This document shows positions 1 to 9,126 of a stretch of DNA of 64,000 nucleotides, piece by piece. The stretch's first letter is position 1. The number at the start of each line of letters is the position of its first letter. The notes under the pieces are model-generated. The model was given only the letters and a program-made list of their open reading frames with translations. It was not told the DNA's origin and searched no databases. Origin of the DNA: Tipula vernalis (taxonomy: Eukaryota; Arthropoda; Insecta; Diptera; Tipulidae); contig OY282558.1 in NCBI GenBank assembly GCA_958295665.1, positions 139,232,577 through 139,296,576 of the forward strand. Direction: 5' to 3'. Made by a program: the position numbers and the translations under genes.

Positions 1-14
1 TTTGCTTATTACGA

Positions 15-400
15 AGTCGGTTGAGATGAAAATGGCCTTCGTCATTCAAGATGAAAATGGCCTTTGTCACTTAAGATGAATTTCTTTGAAAAATCACCAT
101 CAAGTTGTGTTTGCTCGTGCATCCGCTTGAAATATTCTGGATGCTTCAATTTCTGCGTTAACTGAATTTTGTAAGAAGTATGCATACTCAAATCTTTTGT
201 TAAAACTCGAAGTAATGTAGTTCTTTAGAGGTTTAATTGCTGTGCACAAAGACAAGTTAATGTGCTTGGCATCTCGGCCACATTATCACGAGCGGCAGCA
301 ATGACCACGAATTTGTGCACGATATTCAAAATTGTACGCTCAGTTGGTCGATTATTAATAACGGCTTCGATAATTTTAACGCGTTATGCTACCGTGTAGC
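15..400 (-). pseudogene. Mariner-like (IS630/Tc1) transposase fragment
   Basis: Read on the minus strand, this stretch gives the N-terminal half of an insect mariner-type cut-and-paste transposase: a helix-turn-helix DNA-binding part (motifs like SRTTLLRVLTKDLSMH and YKIQLTQKL) followed by the block around the first catalytic aspartate, here decayed to LSDKGHFHLE from the family's SDEAHFHLNG pattern. At least one in-frame stop is present, and the rest lies beyond the window edge or is lost. It is the flanking DNA into which the piggyBac element starting at 443 landed. Family assignment is by recognition of the conserved block; the copy is clearly dead. Confidence 0.65.
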
Positions 401-446
401 ATTCGCTTTCCTCAGGTTTAGGAACGTTAGTCTAAAAATAAATTAA

Positions 447-668
447 CCCTTGTGTCTATACCCGGGCACCCGGGTGGCCATTCCGATTTAAAATGCTCGT
501 AACTTTTTCAATTTCACAGTTAGACTATCCCTACTCCTTGACATCCAAGAACTACTTATTTTTTATTGATCTTTGAACAGAAGTTAACTAAAAATTATTG
601 CTGAACTAAATTATTCGTTTACCAATATTATTACTCTTGTAGTCTATACCCGGCCACCCGGGTGGCCA
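447..668. repeat. piggyBac 3' terminal repeat and subterminal motif copies
   Basis: The terminal sequence CTTGTGTCTATACCCGGGC leads into CACCCGGGTGGCCA at 467-480. A second direct copy of the same module, CTTGTAGTCTATACCC followed by CACCCGGGTGGCCA, lies at 636-668. Repeated subterminal modules are common transposase-binding sites in this superfamily. The motif contains the palindrome CCACCCGGGTGG. The right end of the element (25422-25486) carries the same module in inverted orientation, with about 28 bp of extra sequence between the outer and inner parts. Confidence 0.75.
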
Positions 669-840
669 TTTAAAAAAAACACTGAATATGCTATTTGTAT
701 AACATTTTATTGTTTAAATCAACATTTCATCACAGAAAAAATCAAAAATTATCACATAAATAATTCAGTTGGTTATTAAAAATATGTTTACAAAATAAGA
801 AATTCAATTTGGTAAAAATTTACAAAAAAAATTAAAACTA

Positions 841-1021
841 TTAACACTTAGAACACTTTATTTGAGTGTTCGTATGTTCTACACATACTGGTCTTCTACA
901 GATACTACAGGATTTCCGTGAATTTCGTCGTTTTTTGGGATCGGAAGACAAACAAATCCAGCATTTGCCAACTTGAGGAATTCGGCCATCGTTGTTGCGT
1001 AACACATTAGGTACTCCAGAC
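841..1021 (-). pseudogene. piggyBac transposase C-terminal cysteine-rich finger (3' piece)
   Basis: This minus-strand frame ends in a cysteine/histidine-rich domain with pairs CWIC, CSIC, CVEH and CSKC. This is the C-terminal zinc-binding finger of piggyBac-like transposases, which binds element ends. The first codons (SGVPNV) continue directly from TTSG of the piece that ends at 18132 once the 1022-18123 element and one CTCCAGAC copy are removed. The apparent start codon near 1023 is therefore an accident of the insertion. The finger itself is uninterrupted. Confidence 0.8.
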
Positions 1022-1140
1022 ATGCATGTGAAGTTTATCCTAAATTTCTCCTAAAAAAAAAAAAAATGGCGTTTAGTATTATTTTAGGAAAAACTTCACA
1101 CGTCTATATAGAGATGTGAAGTTTATACTAAATCTTTCAA
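1022..1140. repeat. Left terminal repeat cluster (three copies, one inverted)
   Basis: The terminal motif TGTGAAGTTTA occurs at 1027 (plus), again as AAACTTCACA ending at 1100 (inverted), and again at 1115 (plus). The 1027-1100 stretch thus looks like both ends of an element brought within about 75 bp. The 1091-1125 stretch can fold as AAACTTCACA / TGTGAAGTTT. The right end at 18123 has only one copy. This may be a small deleted derivative fused to the terminus or a foldback arrangement. Confidence 0.7.
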
Positions 1141-1199
1141 AATTCGAAAAAATGCGAATGTATTGGTGAATTGCAAACATTTAGGCGATTTTAATTTAT

Positions 1200-1620
1200 A
1201 ATTAGGCCGCTTCATAAAGTTCTAATGAATTAAACACCCTCAAATATGGCCTGGATTGCACCAACCCAAGCGTCAATAAATAAACCTGCACAAATATTAA
1301 CATTCTTGAAACCGGTTTGAATAACATCCAAAAATCCCAACATAGGTGATTCATTCTGATGAACTCTTAGTGTTTCACAGTGATTTAGGAATATGGTAAC
1401 TCTATTTTTACTTGCCTTTTCGAGAACTTTGAGAACAACTGGTTAGATTGCAAGTGGTTTTTAGTTTCCCTTATACTACGAGCATCTAACCACTCCATGC
1501 TCCAAGGAAAAATTGAAAATATGAGCAAGAGCAGGACCGACAAAATTAGCAACAGCTTTCAAAATTTAATTACTAATTCCTTCGGCTACATCATGGTTCC
1601 TCTTAACATCAACATTAATC
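1200..1620 (-). pseudogene. LINE reverse transcriptase fragment
   Basis: Minus-strand translation gives the fingers/palm part of a non-LTR reverse transcriptase: an ILKAVANFVGPALAHIFNFS-like stretch, then a VLKVLEK block, then a GF..VNICAGLFIDA block where the catalytic aspartate of motif A sits, then LELYEAA. Several stops and shifts interrupt it. It most resembles the Jockey/CR1 group, judged only from block patterns. It abuts the gypsy integrase fragment at about 1640, so it sits within or next to that dead retroelement. Confidence 0.6.
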
Positions 1621-1639
1621 TGCATGACACATTTATTTA

Positions 1640-3990
1640 GATAAGATACTTTTTTTTTTGATATAAAGAACATTTTTTAATGAATGACTTGACACGATCA
1701 TTCATACTAGGAAACTCGTAATATTATTTAAGTCGCTTGATTGTTCTTGAATATCCCTGATGTCTACCAAGAGGAGTAATATGGAATTCCTTTATAACTT
1801 CATTTATGTCTTTTTCGATTTGGTGCATTGTTGTTCGGGATATAATTTGTTGGGTGGACGGTAACGGACTACCAAAAATGGAACTATTGGGAGTTTGTGT
1901 TTTAGTATTTGATTTAGTTTACTTTCTTATGCCGGTCGTTGTACACTTTTGAACATTCCTAGTCTTGAATTCAGAAGAGAGATGATTCATGCAGTATTTG
2001 CTCCGGATGTAATTTGTGCTAAGATTGATTGCCCGGATTCCTAAAAGAATTCTTCGTCCACGACAGTTAAGACTGAGTATTGCTTTTCATCGTACGAATT
2101 ATGGAATTGATGAATCGGTCGCGCGTACGTCAAAATATTTTAACCAATATTCAGAACTTTTCGATTTTAACATTTCAAGGGATCTTTTTAAGAGTCGTAT
2201 TCAAAATAATAATTTGTAACACTTTTTTATATACAAAATTATTGGTATTGTAACCTATGCTATTTATTAGTGCTGGTAATAAATAAATAAATAAATATCC
2301 TCAGATATATCACCGGTGTCATCTTAAGCATTTCGTTTCGATTGTGCTCTGGTTACAGCTGCAATTATTTTAGCGGATTCAGATATGTTGAGCCTTTGAT
2401 TTTTTAAACGAATAAGTGCATGATTAAACGACTATGTGCATGATTAAAATTCTCTGAGAAGAAGCTTTCGGGTTTGTTTTTAGCCAGATTAAAGGACAAT
2501 GATTAGTCGTTGAGTAGGCCAAACTAGATCCTTTTCCACGGAATGGTAGTTTCGTTCCACATCGTTTGGCAATCTACTCGCAAATGAGATTAGTAGATGT
2601 TTTCCTTCGACATCTTGTGATAGAATCGCTCCGATTGCGTAATCATTCGCGTCTGTAGTTAGAATGAAGATGTTATTGAAATTAGGACGTTGAAGTATAG
2701 CAGATGAAGTAACGACTCAATGAGCATTCTATTAAAATTCTACATTTTTCCTAACAATCGACTTTAAGGTTCCGAGGTCTTGGTATAATCATCAAGATAT
2801 ACAAAACATATTAAACCATTTAACCCCAATAATATCGTGTTCATGAGCCGCTGAAATGTAATTGGGAGCCTTCCTTCAGACCAAATGGCATTCGCAAGAA
2901 ATGGCAACGATCGGCTTGGGTATTAAACACTGTCTTTTCTTTATCATCAGCATGTAGTTTAACTTGATGATACCCATTTGAAAAATCTATTGTCGTGAAA
3001 TACATTGCTTTGCCCAGTTGGTCTAATATCTCTGTTATGTTCGGCAGAGGGAAGAATTGATCACTAATAATGTTGTTTAACCAATGAAATCCTACAACTA
3101 AACGCCATTTTCGTTCATCAGCTGAAGATTTCTTGCGAACGATCAATAAAGGAAAGTTCCAAGGACTATTAATTGGTTCGATAATGTTTTCGTTTAGCAT
3201 CCTATGAACTTGTTTATCAACCTCGTCTTTAAGTGATTCGGGGAAACGATATTATATGACGTGAACAGGTTGCGAATTTTGAAATGTTGGAATCTAATGA
3301 CAACACGCGTTTGTTGTAGTCAATCAGAGTATCGCTTTCCAAGGTAGAAAACAACGTTGAAATCACGGCTAATTTTTAATATGGAAGATTTTTCTCTTTC
3401 GTTCAAGTGACTGAGATTTAGATTTTCAGTAAGCTTGGTTAATCTTGCTTCTAAGGAACTTGCTAAAAGCTCAGTTTTATTTTACCGATATTAACTGGAT
3501 AATCGTTGGTATTCACTAAACTTACTGAAATTGTAACTTGACTGATAAACGTACTCGTTTTACTTTTGTAATGGATTAGGTTTATATTCTATCAAAAAAG
3601 TACCGGGAAATGATGATTTAAAAAGCCCGCTGAAAGGGATTGCACTTTTTTTATTATCGCTAAGTTGGCACAACTGTCCTCTCTTATTATGTAAAGTTCG
3701 AGCGCGATCTGCCATTAAGTCTGTTTACAGTGCTCGATTTTGTCAGTTCTTCATTTTGTCAGTTGGTGGTAAACCTTTTTTTCGATTTTTTGGGGCACCG
3801 CAAAAATATCTTCGTTTGCACATTGACAGAGTTTAATCAATTCAATTTGCAATTGGTCGACTGCACGAGAATCTTCGAATTGTACTAATAACTCTTTTTT
3901 AATTGTTCCCATGTTGGCCCATCATGTAACGGCAACTGAATATTTTGCGCACATTGTCGGTAATACTGTAGATAATACTATTAGGACAAT
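1640..3990 (-). pseudogene. Decayed Ty3/gypsy-type retroelement (Gag-RT-RNase H-integrase pieces)
   Basis: Read on the minus strand from 3990 down: a Gag-like segment (TWEQLKKELLVQFEDSRAVD, about 3990-3790); a long reverse-transcriptase frame at 3230-2841 with PWNFPLLIVRKK, FPLPNITEILDQLG and TTIDFSNGYHQVKL; an RNase H piece at about 2690-2516 (ILTTDANDYAIGAILSQ, NYHSVEKDL); and an integrase HHCC zinc-binding piece at about 1830-1650 (PLGRHQGYSRTIKRLK, SFIKKC). Parts between Gag and RT and the integrase core are missing or too decayed to read. A LINE tail on the plus strand (about 1990-2297) interrupts it between RNase H and integrase. LTRs were not found. Confidence 0.75.
1990..2297 (+). pseudogene. 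5'-truncated LINE 3' end with (AAAT)n tail
   Basis: The plus frame ending at 2219 carries the C-terminal end of a non-LTR retrotransposon ORF: LSIAFHRTNYGIDESVAR, then FNQYSELFDFNISRDLFKSR. This pattern recurs at the extreme C-terminus of insect LINEs after the reverse transcriptase. It is followed by about 60 bp of untranslated sequence and a short run of AAAT units (about 2278-2297), a typical LINE 3' tail. Only the last ~75 codons are present, as expected from 5' truncation during target-primed insertion. The orientation is opposite to the surrounding gypsy relic. Confidence 0.6.
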
Positions 3991-5715
3991 TATACGATTT
4001 TTAACATGTTCCGAAGAGTTCGTTTAATTGTTAAATAGGTTTCAGCACGCTGCTCGACACTAACAAATAGTAAAACGTTAAGCAATATAATCAGAATTAT
4101 TGTATAACGGCTTAAGGAAGTTTCGAGCTCACTATTTGCACACACTTCAGAATTTTTAGGTAATAGCTGTGTTTTATCCTAGGCACATTAGAGCTATATG
4201 CAGGAGCAGCAAAATACAGCTCCGAAACTGACGGACTGTAGCTTATAACAGGTATTCTTGGATCACATATTCCCTCGATTATGGGGAACATAAAGTCGCC
4301 AAAGCGGTTAGAATACCTCAGCTTTTGAGAACAGCTGTCCTATAAACCGAAGAGTGTCCACAAATATGATCCTCCGATGACGTGCTCAGGTTTAATTAAC
4401 AATATTTAATATTAAATTAACAATAAATAATAATAATTAATTTGCCTAATTTCATAAAAGGTGCTTACATATTCGATTATCGACTAACTTGAAGCCCAAG
4501 ACAGGCCTTTTTCACCTGCAACCCAAGAAGAAATGCAAGTAGCCTCGGGACACATCGTCTCCACTTTTAGGCCATCGAGTTACTTGGAGAGCAAAGAGTT
4601 CTAACCGACACTCGTTCATGCTTGTTTTAAGGCGCTCAATTGCTTGTGATAAGGTCTGATTTTCGTAATGACGGCATGTTCCATGTGCCGATCCTAAATC
4701 TCACATTCGGTTATGAGTTCGGTGTTGTTTTGGCGGTATCCAATTTTGTTTTTGTTGGCATTTTTACCAGTTATTTTTTTTACGGATGCGGGTCGTTATC
4801 CCAGCGATCCAACCGTTTAGTCGCTTCTAGGACAGTTAGAGGTTACTGTAGTGGAATTCTAAGGCTATCATAATCGTTCAGGGAGTTATTTTACGAGTTA
4901 TGTGAGTGCCTCCAATCAGAGGGGCGCAAAATATCCAAATAAAGAACAATATATATGGACAACACAACATACCTTCCGATTTATTACGCATATATTGGCC
5001 TTTCTCATGGAGAACGGATCTTTCTTATTGTTTATTGCGTGATATCATGTAATTTTAATTCAAATAATCAAGCTGCAGATATGTTCATATATCGAACTGA
5101 AAAATTTGCTAAACTACTGCAATTTATTGAAAAGTATAATTTAATAGTAAATACAGTTACCCTAGACAATTAGTCAATTACAACTAGTCTATTAGGCCTA
5201 TTTGTAGAATACCTAAAACCTTTTTAATATAAAAAATCGTTGTTTTTATCATTCCAATAATTTTAAAATAAATAATATTGCTATATTAATAAAAAGTATA
5301 AAGGAAGAAATTCGTAGGAATTGGTTTTAAAACAGTTACTATTTATTGTTAAAAACTAAAACAAAATAGAGTATATAGGTACGTCGAGAAAAAAAAAATA
5401 TCCCAGGAATTCAAAAACAGAGTGTAAAATAACGAGAATTTTTTTTAAAGTTACATAAGGTGCCAAGTTTTCTATTTGTTTTAATTAGTAGTGTAAAATT
5501 AGTGTTGTGATAAAATAAACAAGTGAGAGAAAATTGTGAAAGTGCGCAAAAAATGTAAGCTCAGGTTTTAAAATCATTCAAATAATTATATGTGATTTTG
5601 TGATATATCGTTTGATAAGTCTAAGTAATTTTAAAATTTTTAGTTTTCGTTATAGCCGTTGTATATTAACAATTGCTTCAAGTAAATTCGTGGAAATACG
5701 AGTAGTATTTATAAA
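3991..5715. other. Unassigned left-arm sequence of the Ulp1 transposon
   Basis: About 1.7 kb between the gypsy Gag fragment and the transposase start. I see no convincing coding sequence; the open frames at 4640-4873 and 4955-5173 match nothing I recognise. The part near 4100-4950 could be the rest of the gypsy relic (LTR or leader) but no TG...CA boundaries with a partner copy are visible. The part from about 5240 to 5715 is very AT-rich and would contain the promoter and 5' untranslated region of the 5716 gene. Confidence 0.5.
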
Positions 5716-8700
5716 ATGGCGGTTAAAAGAGCAACTAAATGTCGCGTTCAAGAAAATTTAATAAAATTAAACGAATATAATTTGAAAAATGTTATGAAAG
5801 AATTATACGGCAATAATTTATTTGACATTAAAATTCCACGCAGTAAATCAGCATTAATGACCACGATATGCTCAAAATTAAAAATTTCTAATTCTCACGT
5901 GAATCGGTTCAAAATATATTGTCTATGGAATAAAAAAATAAAAAATAAATTGAGCAACAGCGAGATCGAGGCAAACTGCGATGAGGTTTCTAACAAATCC
6001 AAAATTTCAATTAACGATGCACTATTAATAGAACTTCCAACAAATACCATTTTTACATTAAACAGCGAAAATAACAGTTTTGAAGACACTGTAAATAACC
6101 TCGATAAAATCGATTTACCAGTAGAAATCAGAGAGAAGACTCCGGATAAGTGGTTCTCTCGAGGAACATTTAAAATTAACATTTCTGATGCTAATCATGC
6201 ATCAAACGAAGAAATCCGGGAGGCAATAAAAGAATCGCTAATTGCAGCAAATATATCGTGCGTTTTATCTTTTAAAACGTTAAATAACACACGGAAACAT
6301 AACTCGAAGATGATGTATGCCATATGTAAATATCCCAACCATGAACAAAAATATAAATTTTTAATTTACAACCAAAACATAGTAAATTTTTTTACAAAAG
6401 GCGCGGATGTCCAGGATCATGGTAGATATAAAGAGTTCTTTCAATTGAGAGGTCAACGTCGAATTATAACTCAAGTTGAAATGAATAATAAAACAGCGAA
6501 TTTAGTTTATCTAGAACAGCTCAATAAAGTAGATACAAATTTACTTAAAACTGGCAATACACAGAACGTGTGTAGGCAAATAGTCCTACGGAAAGCGAGG
6601 TCTGAGCGCAAAAATATTAATGACCTAGTTACTAAGTGTGATATGATGGATGCCATTTATCGTTATTCGCGACAATCTCCAAATAAAAGATATATATATT
6701 TAGCGTCAGATCCATTATATGTCATATTAATGAGAACTGATAAACTATCGATTCTGTCAAAATATAATGTTAACGAGTTACATATTGATGCAACAGGAGG
6801 GCTTATCAGAAATATGAAATGTTGTGCAGCACATAACTACTCAAGAATTTATTATTATGCTATAGTAATAAAAATCAATACATTTATAGTTCCGATTGCT
6901 GAACTAATTTCAGCTAGACACGATAGTGTGGCCATTGGAAATTTTTTAAATTATTTTAATTTCGAAGTGTTGCGAAACAACAAAAAGAGGAAAATGCCAA
7001 AATTGTTTATAACCGATTGGTCCTGGGTTTTCATAAACAGCATATTGAAGGAATCGAACCTCATGGACATAACTAATTATTTAAAATATTGTTATGATGT
7101 TATCTACGAAAACAAAAAAATAGACAAAGTTGGCGTGTTCATATGTTGTTCGCATTTCGCAGCAATACTTACGCGCCAAATTAAAAATAAAATAAGCAAT
7201 TGTACTCAAGATTTGCGAAATTTTATAATGATTACTTTTTTTTTAATAATCGATGCCAAATCAATCGAAGAAATTAATAAATTATTCAAATTATTTTGTT
7301 TAATTGGTTGCTCCAAATTTGAAAGCCGGCTATACAATAATGCAAATGTTGAATTTTTAAGTTTTATAAAAACTCGTCTTGATAATATTGACGAATATGT
7401 TGATGAACATATTGGAGAAAATACTGATGAAACGAAAAGTGATAATGAATCGCTAGAAGATGAAGCGAACACTACATCACCATTTTATACTCATTTCCTA
7501 GATTTGTTTAATACAACGACAAACTCGATTGCAGATAATGAGCACATGACACACAAAAAAAATAAACTTTATTGCCAAGATTTTATCGAATTTTGTATTA
7601 AAAAATATTTCTCTTATTTACCTCTGTGGAGTACCATATTTATGAGATATTTTAATAAAAGGCACCGAATGTCAAATGCCATCATCGAAAATTGGTTTAA
7701 CATTTTAAAAAACAATTTAATTAAATGTCCCAATCAAAAGTTGGGTCGTTTCATTGATAATCTGCAAGAAAAAACCGAAATGCTTTTTAATGCTATTGAA
7801 ATAGCTCCGGATATTATGCATCGCAAGCAAAAATTAAAAATTGAAGAAGATTTGTACAGTACGCGAAGTCAACCAACGAAAATTATATCGGTTGTTGAGC
7901 TAACCCCAAATAAAAAGAAATGTTACGAGTTGAAACCATTAACGAATCCTGATCAAACGGAATTTATATTAACATCGCTGGAAACTCCGGTGTCTACTTC
8001 GAAGATAATCGGTCATGATGAAATCGATCCAATGACATTTAATCTTAAAGAATGTTGGAAAAAAAAACGACCGCGTCAGAACAAATACTCCGGCAGGGTA
8101 GCATTAAGTCGCTATATAACCCCGAAAATTTTGAAATTTACAAATAACTTATATTTGGATAAAATTTCGAAGAGTGGTTTCAATTTAAAATTGTTTAAAT
8201 TTCGTTTTCACCCTTTATGGGAAACTAGTCTGACTAGCGATTGTTTTGCTGGCCTCAATGGGTCATCCTTTTTAACAGCCGAATTGGTTTATGTTGCTGC
8301 GAATGTTTTATTATTAAATTCAAGCGACGTTTGCTTAGATCCGTACCAATCATTAAAAATAATGTCAAGTAATGAAGTTTTCAAAATTGTCGATAAAAAG
8401 AAACATCCCGAAATAACAATTTGCCGTAATAAAAGGAGAATCTATATACCAAGCGTGGTTAACAATTGTCATTTTGTTTTGACCATTATTGACTTTCAAC
8501 ATAACACAATCGCATGCTACGATCCTTTGTCGCCTGAGAAAACTATACATGATTTAGTAAAAAGAGCTCAAATCTTTGTGAACGAATTACAAAGAGCTTG
8601 GGGTGATGTCTCCATTACAAAATTTAAAAGCATGCCAACATATAACTTGGCAACACAGAGGGATGGTTTCAATTGTGGGCCGCTTATTTTATATGCTGTA

Positions 8701-8970
8701 GATTATACAAGTAACAATGCTTATCGGAGTGACATTCATTCTGAAGATGATAAAATATACGAACAAGGAATTAACGAATACCGCCAACATTTAAGAAATG
8801 TGATAACAGAAAACTCAGAATCAGTTTTGGAAAATTGTTTCATATGTTTTGAAAATGTAAAGGAACCTGAACTTATGTTACAATGCCAAGAGTGCAAAAG
8901 GAAAATTCACAAAAATTGTAATCAACATAACATCGTTTCTTCATTATTGGTATGTGTTTTTTGTCTATAA
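5716..8970 (+). CDS. DDE transposase fused to Ulp1-like protease and PHD-like finger
   Basis: Single uninterrupted frame of 1084 codons in very AT-rich DNA. Residues 1-330 are lysine/asparagine-rich and unrecognised, probably DNA-binding. A transposase core follows: HIDATGG (Asp358), FITDW (Asp434), a CCSHF motif at 477-481, and IIENWFNILKNN (Glu658), with a long helical and acidic insert before the glutamate. This spacing is that of Mutator/KDZ-like RNase-H-fold transposases. Residues about 910-995 are a C48 (Ulp1/SENP-like) cysteine protease with all four expected residues visible: NNCHF (His919), CYDPL (Asp936), TQRDGFNCGP (Gln981, Cys987). The last ~45 residues form a Cys4-His-Cys3 finger (CFIC, CQEC, HKNC, CVFC). 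The ATG at 5716 has an acceptable AAAATGG context. It is the only gene of the 1022-18123 element and looks functional. Family name is inference; domain calls are firm. Confidence 0.8.
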   Translation: MAVKRATKCRVQENLIKLNEYNLKNVMKELYGNNLFDIKIPRSKSALMTTICSKLKISNSHVNRFKIYCLWNKKIKNKLSNSEIEANCDEVSNKSKISINDALLIELPTNTIFTLNSENNSFEDTVNNLDKIDLPVEIREKTPDKWFSRGTFKINISDANHASNEEIREAIKESLIAANISCVLSFKTLNNTRKHNSKMMYAICKYPNHEQKYKFLIYNQNIVNFFTKGADVQDHGRYKEFFQLRGQRRIITQVEMNNKTANLVYLEQLNKVDTNLLKTGNTQNVCRQIVLRKARSERKNINDLVTKCDMMDAIYRYSRQSPNKRYIYLASDPLYVILMRTDKLSILSKYNVNELHIDATGGLIRNMKCCAAHNYSRIYYYAIVIKINTFIVPIAELISARHDSVAIGNFLNYFNFEVLRNNKKRKMPKLFITDWSWVFINSILKESNLMDITNYLKYCYDVIYENKKIDKVGVFICCSHFAAILTRQIKNKISNCTQDLRNFIMITFFLIIDAKSIEEINKLFKLFCLIGCSKFESRLYNNANVEFLSFIKTRLDNIDEYVDEHIGENTDETKSDNESLEDEANTTSPFYTHFLDLFNTTTNSIADNEHMTHKKNKLYCQDFIEFCIKKYFSYLPLWSTIFMRYFNKRHRMSNAIIENWFNILKNNLIKCPNQKLGRFIDNLQEKTEMLFNAIEIAPDIMHRKQKLKIEEDLYSTRSQPTKIISVVELTPNKKKCYELKPLTNPDQTEFILTSLETPVSTSKIIGHDEIDPMTFNLKECWKKKRPRQNKYSGRVALSRYITPKILKFTNNLYLDKISKSGFNLKLFKFRFHPLWETSLTSDCFAGLNGSSFLTAELVYVAANVLLLNSSDVCLDPYQSLKIMSSNEVFKIVDKKKHPEITICRNKRRIYIPSVVNNCHFVLTIIDFQHNTIACYDPLSPEKTIHDLVKRAQIFVNELQRAWGDVSITKFKSMPTYNLATQRDGFNCGPLILYAVDYTSNNAYRSDIHSEDDKIYEQGINEYRQHLRNVITENSESVLENCFICFENVKEPELMLQCQECKRKIHKNCNQHNIVSSLLVCVFCL

Positions 8971-9126
8971 GACAGTAGATCGATTATAAATTAAAATTAA
9001 CAACAAGTTATATGATTATGAAACAGATTGTTTTAAACTGAATTTTTTGATAATAAATGTTTAAACAAAATTTTATATTGTTTAAATAAGACTTTCTATC
9101 CCTCTTTCTCTTTTTATCATTCCCAA
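8971..9126 (+). other. 3' flank of the Ulp1 transposase gene
   Basis: Short AT-rich segment between the stop codon and the first satellite unit. AATAAA at about 9051 is a possible polyadenylation signal. Each satellite unit also contains CCCAATAAAGG, so alternative polyadenylation inside the array is possible. Confidence 0.4.

Noticed and set aside
967..978. GCCAACTTGAGG shared between the piggyBac finger region and every satellite unit
   Set aside because: Only 12 bp, with unrelated flanks; most likely chance.
2841..3200. Gypsy reverse transcriptase read as an independent gene
   Set aside because: RNase H, integrase and Gag remnants lie alongside in order, with stops; it is one decayed retroelement.
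4640..5173. Two open plus frames of 72-77 codons
   Set aside because: No recognisable domain, no splice context, and AT-rich flanks; treated as chance.
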